Shown here: one piece after another, positions 63,962-64,000 of the stretch
How the letters are laid out: each line of letters opens with the position of its first letter
Numbering within the stretch: the stretch's first letter is position 1
Assembly (NCBI GenBank): GCA_025457915.1
Contig: JALOTL010000011.1
Location: 45,544 to 109,543 of the forward strand
DNA: 64,000 nucleotides
Reading direction: 5' to 3'
Origin: Spirochaetota bacterium
GTDB taxonomy: Bacteria; Spirochaetota; UBA4802; UBA5550
The notes under the pieces: model-generated
What the model was told of the DNA's origin: nothing
The model's input: only the letters and a program-made list of their open reading frames with translations
The model's database searches: none
Program-made: the position numbers and the translations under genes

Positions 63962-64000
63962 GGATTTAATCGATTAATGAATATCTTGCGGACATGGATA

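Noticed and set aside
1..64000. Search for CRISPR arrays, insertion sequences, phage genes and rRNA
   Set aside because: No regularly spaced repeats, transposase motifs, integrases, structural phage genes or rRNA-like stretches were seen.

Overview
The window looks like a chromosomal segment of an uncultured, probably anaerobic, didermic bacterium, most likely a spirochaete related to the Leptospira side of the phylum. Pointers are an OmpL47-like repeat protein, a lipoprotein with a loose spirochaete-type lipobox, a type II secretion operon with gspN and a PilM-like gspL, a CHASE2 adenylate cyclase together with a class I cyclase, and frequent TTG/GTG starts. A deltaproteobacterium-like lineage is the main alternative, because the window also has a tetraheme cytochrome and a Tmc-like membrane module. 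Base composition is even throughout and I see no insertion sequence, phage, CRISPR array or rRNA.

Layout. 1-531 is the tail of a probable lipid kinase. 512-14819 (minus) is a complete gspC-D-E-F-G-H-I-J-K-L-M-N operon ending in an unusual IspH-UbiA fusion. 14913-31247 holds a small unknown gene, an AsmA-like protein, a CHASE2 adenylate cyclase, argS, cinA, a long TPR protein, aroQ, a CoA-disulfide-reductase-like flavoprotein, gcvT, a truncated membrane fragment and an acyl-CoA synthetase. 31456-37378 has a sodium/solute symporter, a zinc-ribbon membrane protein, a response regulator, hisI-hisG, a HATPase protein and an HD phosphohydrolase. 37512-43127 has the OmpL47-like protein, a DUF4185-like lipoprotein, a metallo-beta-lactamase-fold enzyme, a histone-deacetylase-fold enzyme, a rhomboid protease and an M15-like protein. 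43147-50615 has an alarmone synthetase fused to TPRs, a divergent SpoT/MESH1-like HD hydrolase, a cyclic-nucleotide-binding protein, a metallophosphoesterase, an MBL/alpha-beta hydrolase pair and an HD-GYP protein. 50744-57206 has a class I adenylate cyclase, an SGNH esterase, tRNA-Lys(CTT) and three envelope proteins.

The most notable part is the plus-strand operon 57442-61674. It places a NarI/DsrM/TmcC-like cytochrome b, an HdrC-like iron-sulfur protein and a periplasmic tetraheme cytochrome c directly in front of metV and metF (methylenetetrahydrofolate reductase), followed by DUF3795, an unknown 83-residue protein and a PIN-like protein. A promoter with a perfect 14-bp palindrome in its spacer precedes it. 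I infer a membrane- and cytochrome-coupled route for electrons into or out of methylenetetrahydrofolate reductase, which I do not recognise as a described arrangement.

Two signalling themes recur. One is (p)ppGpp: a synthetase and a putative hydrolase face each other across one intergenic region. The other is cyclic nucleotides: two unrelated adenylate cyclases, a stand-alone cNMP-binding domain, an HD phosphodiesterase-like protein and an HD-GYP protein. Function calls rest on motif recognition by eye; no database search was possible.
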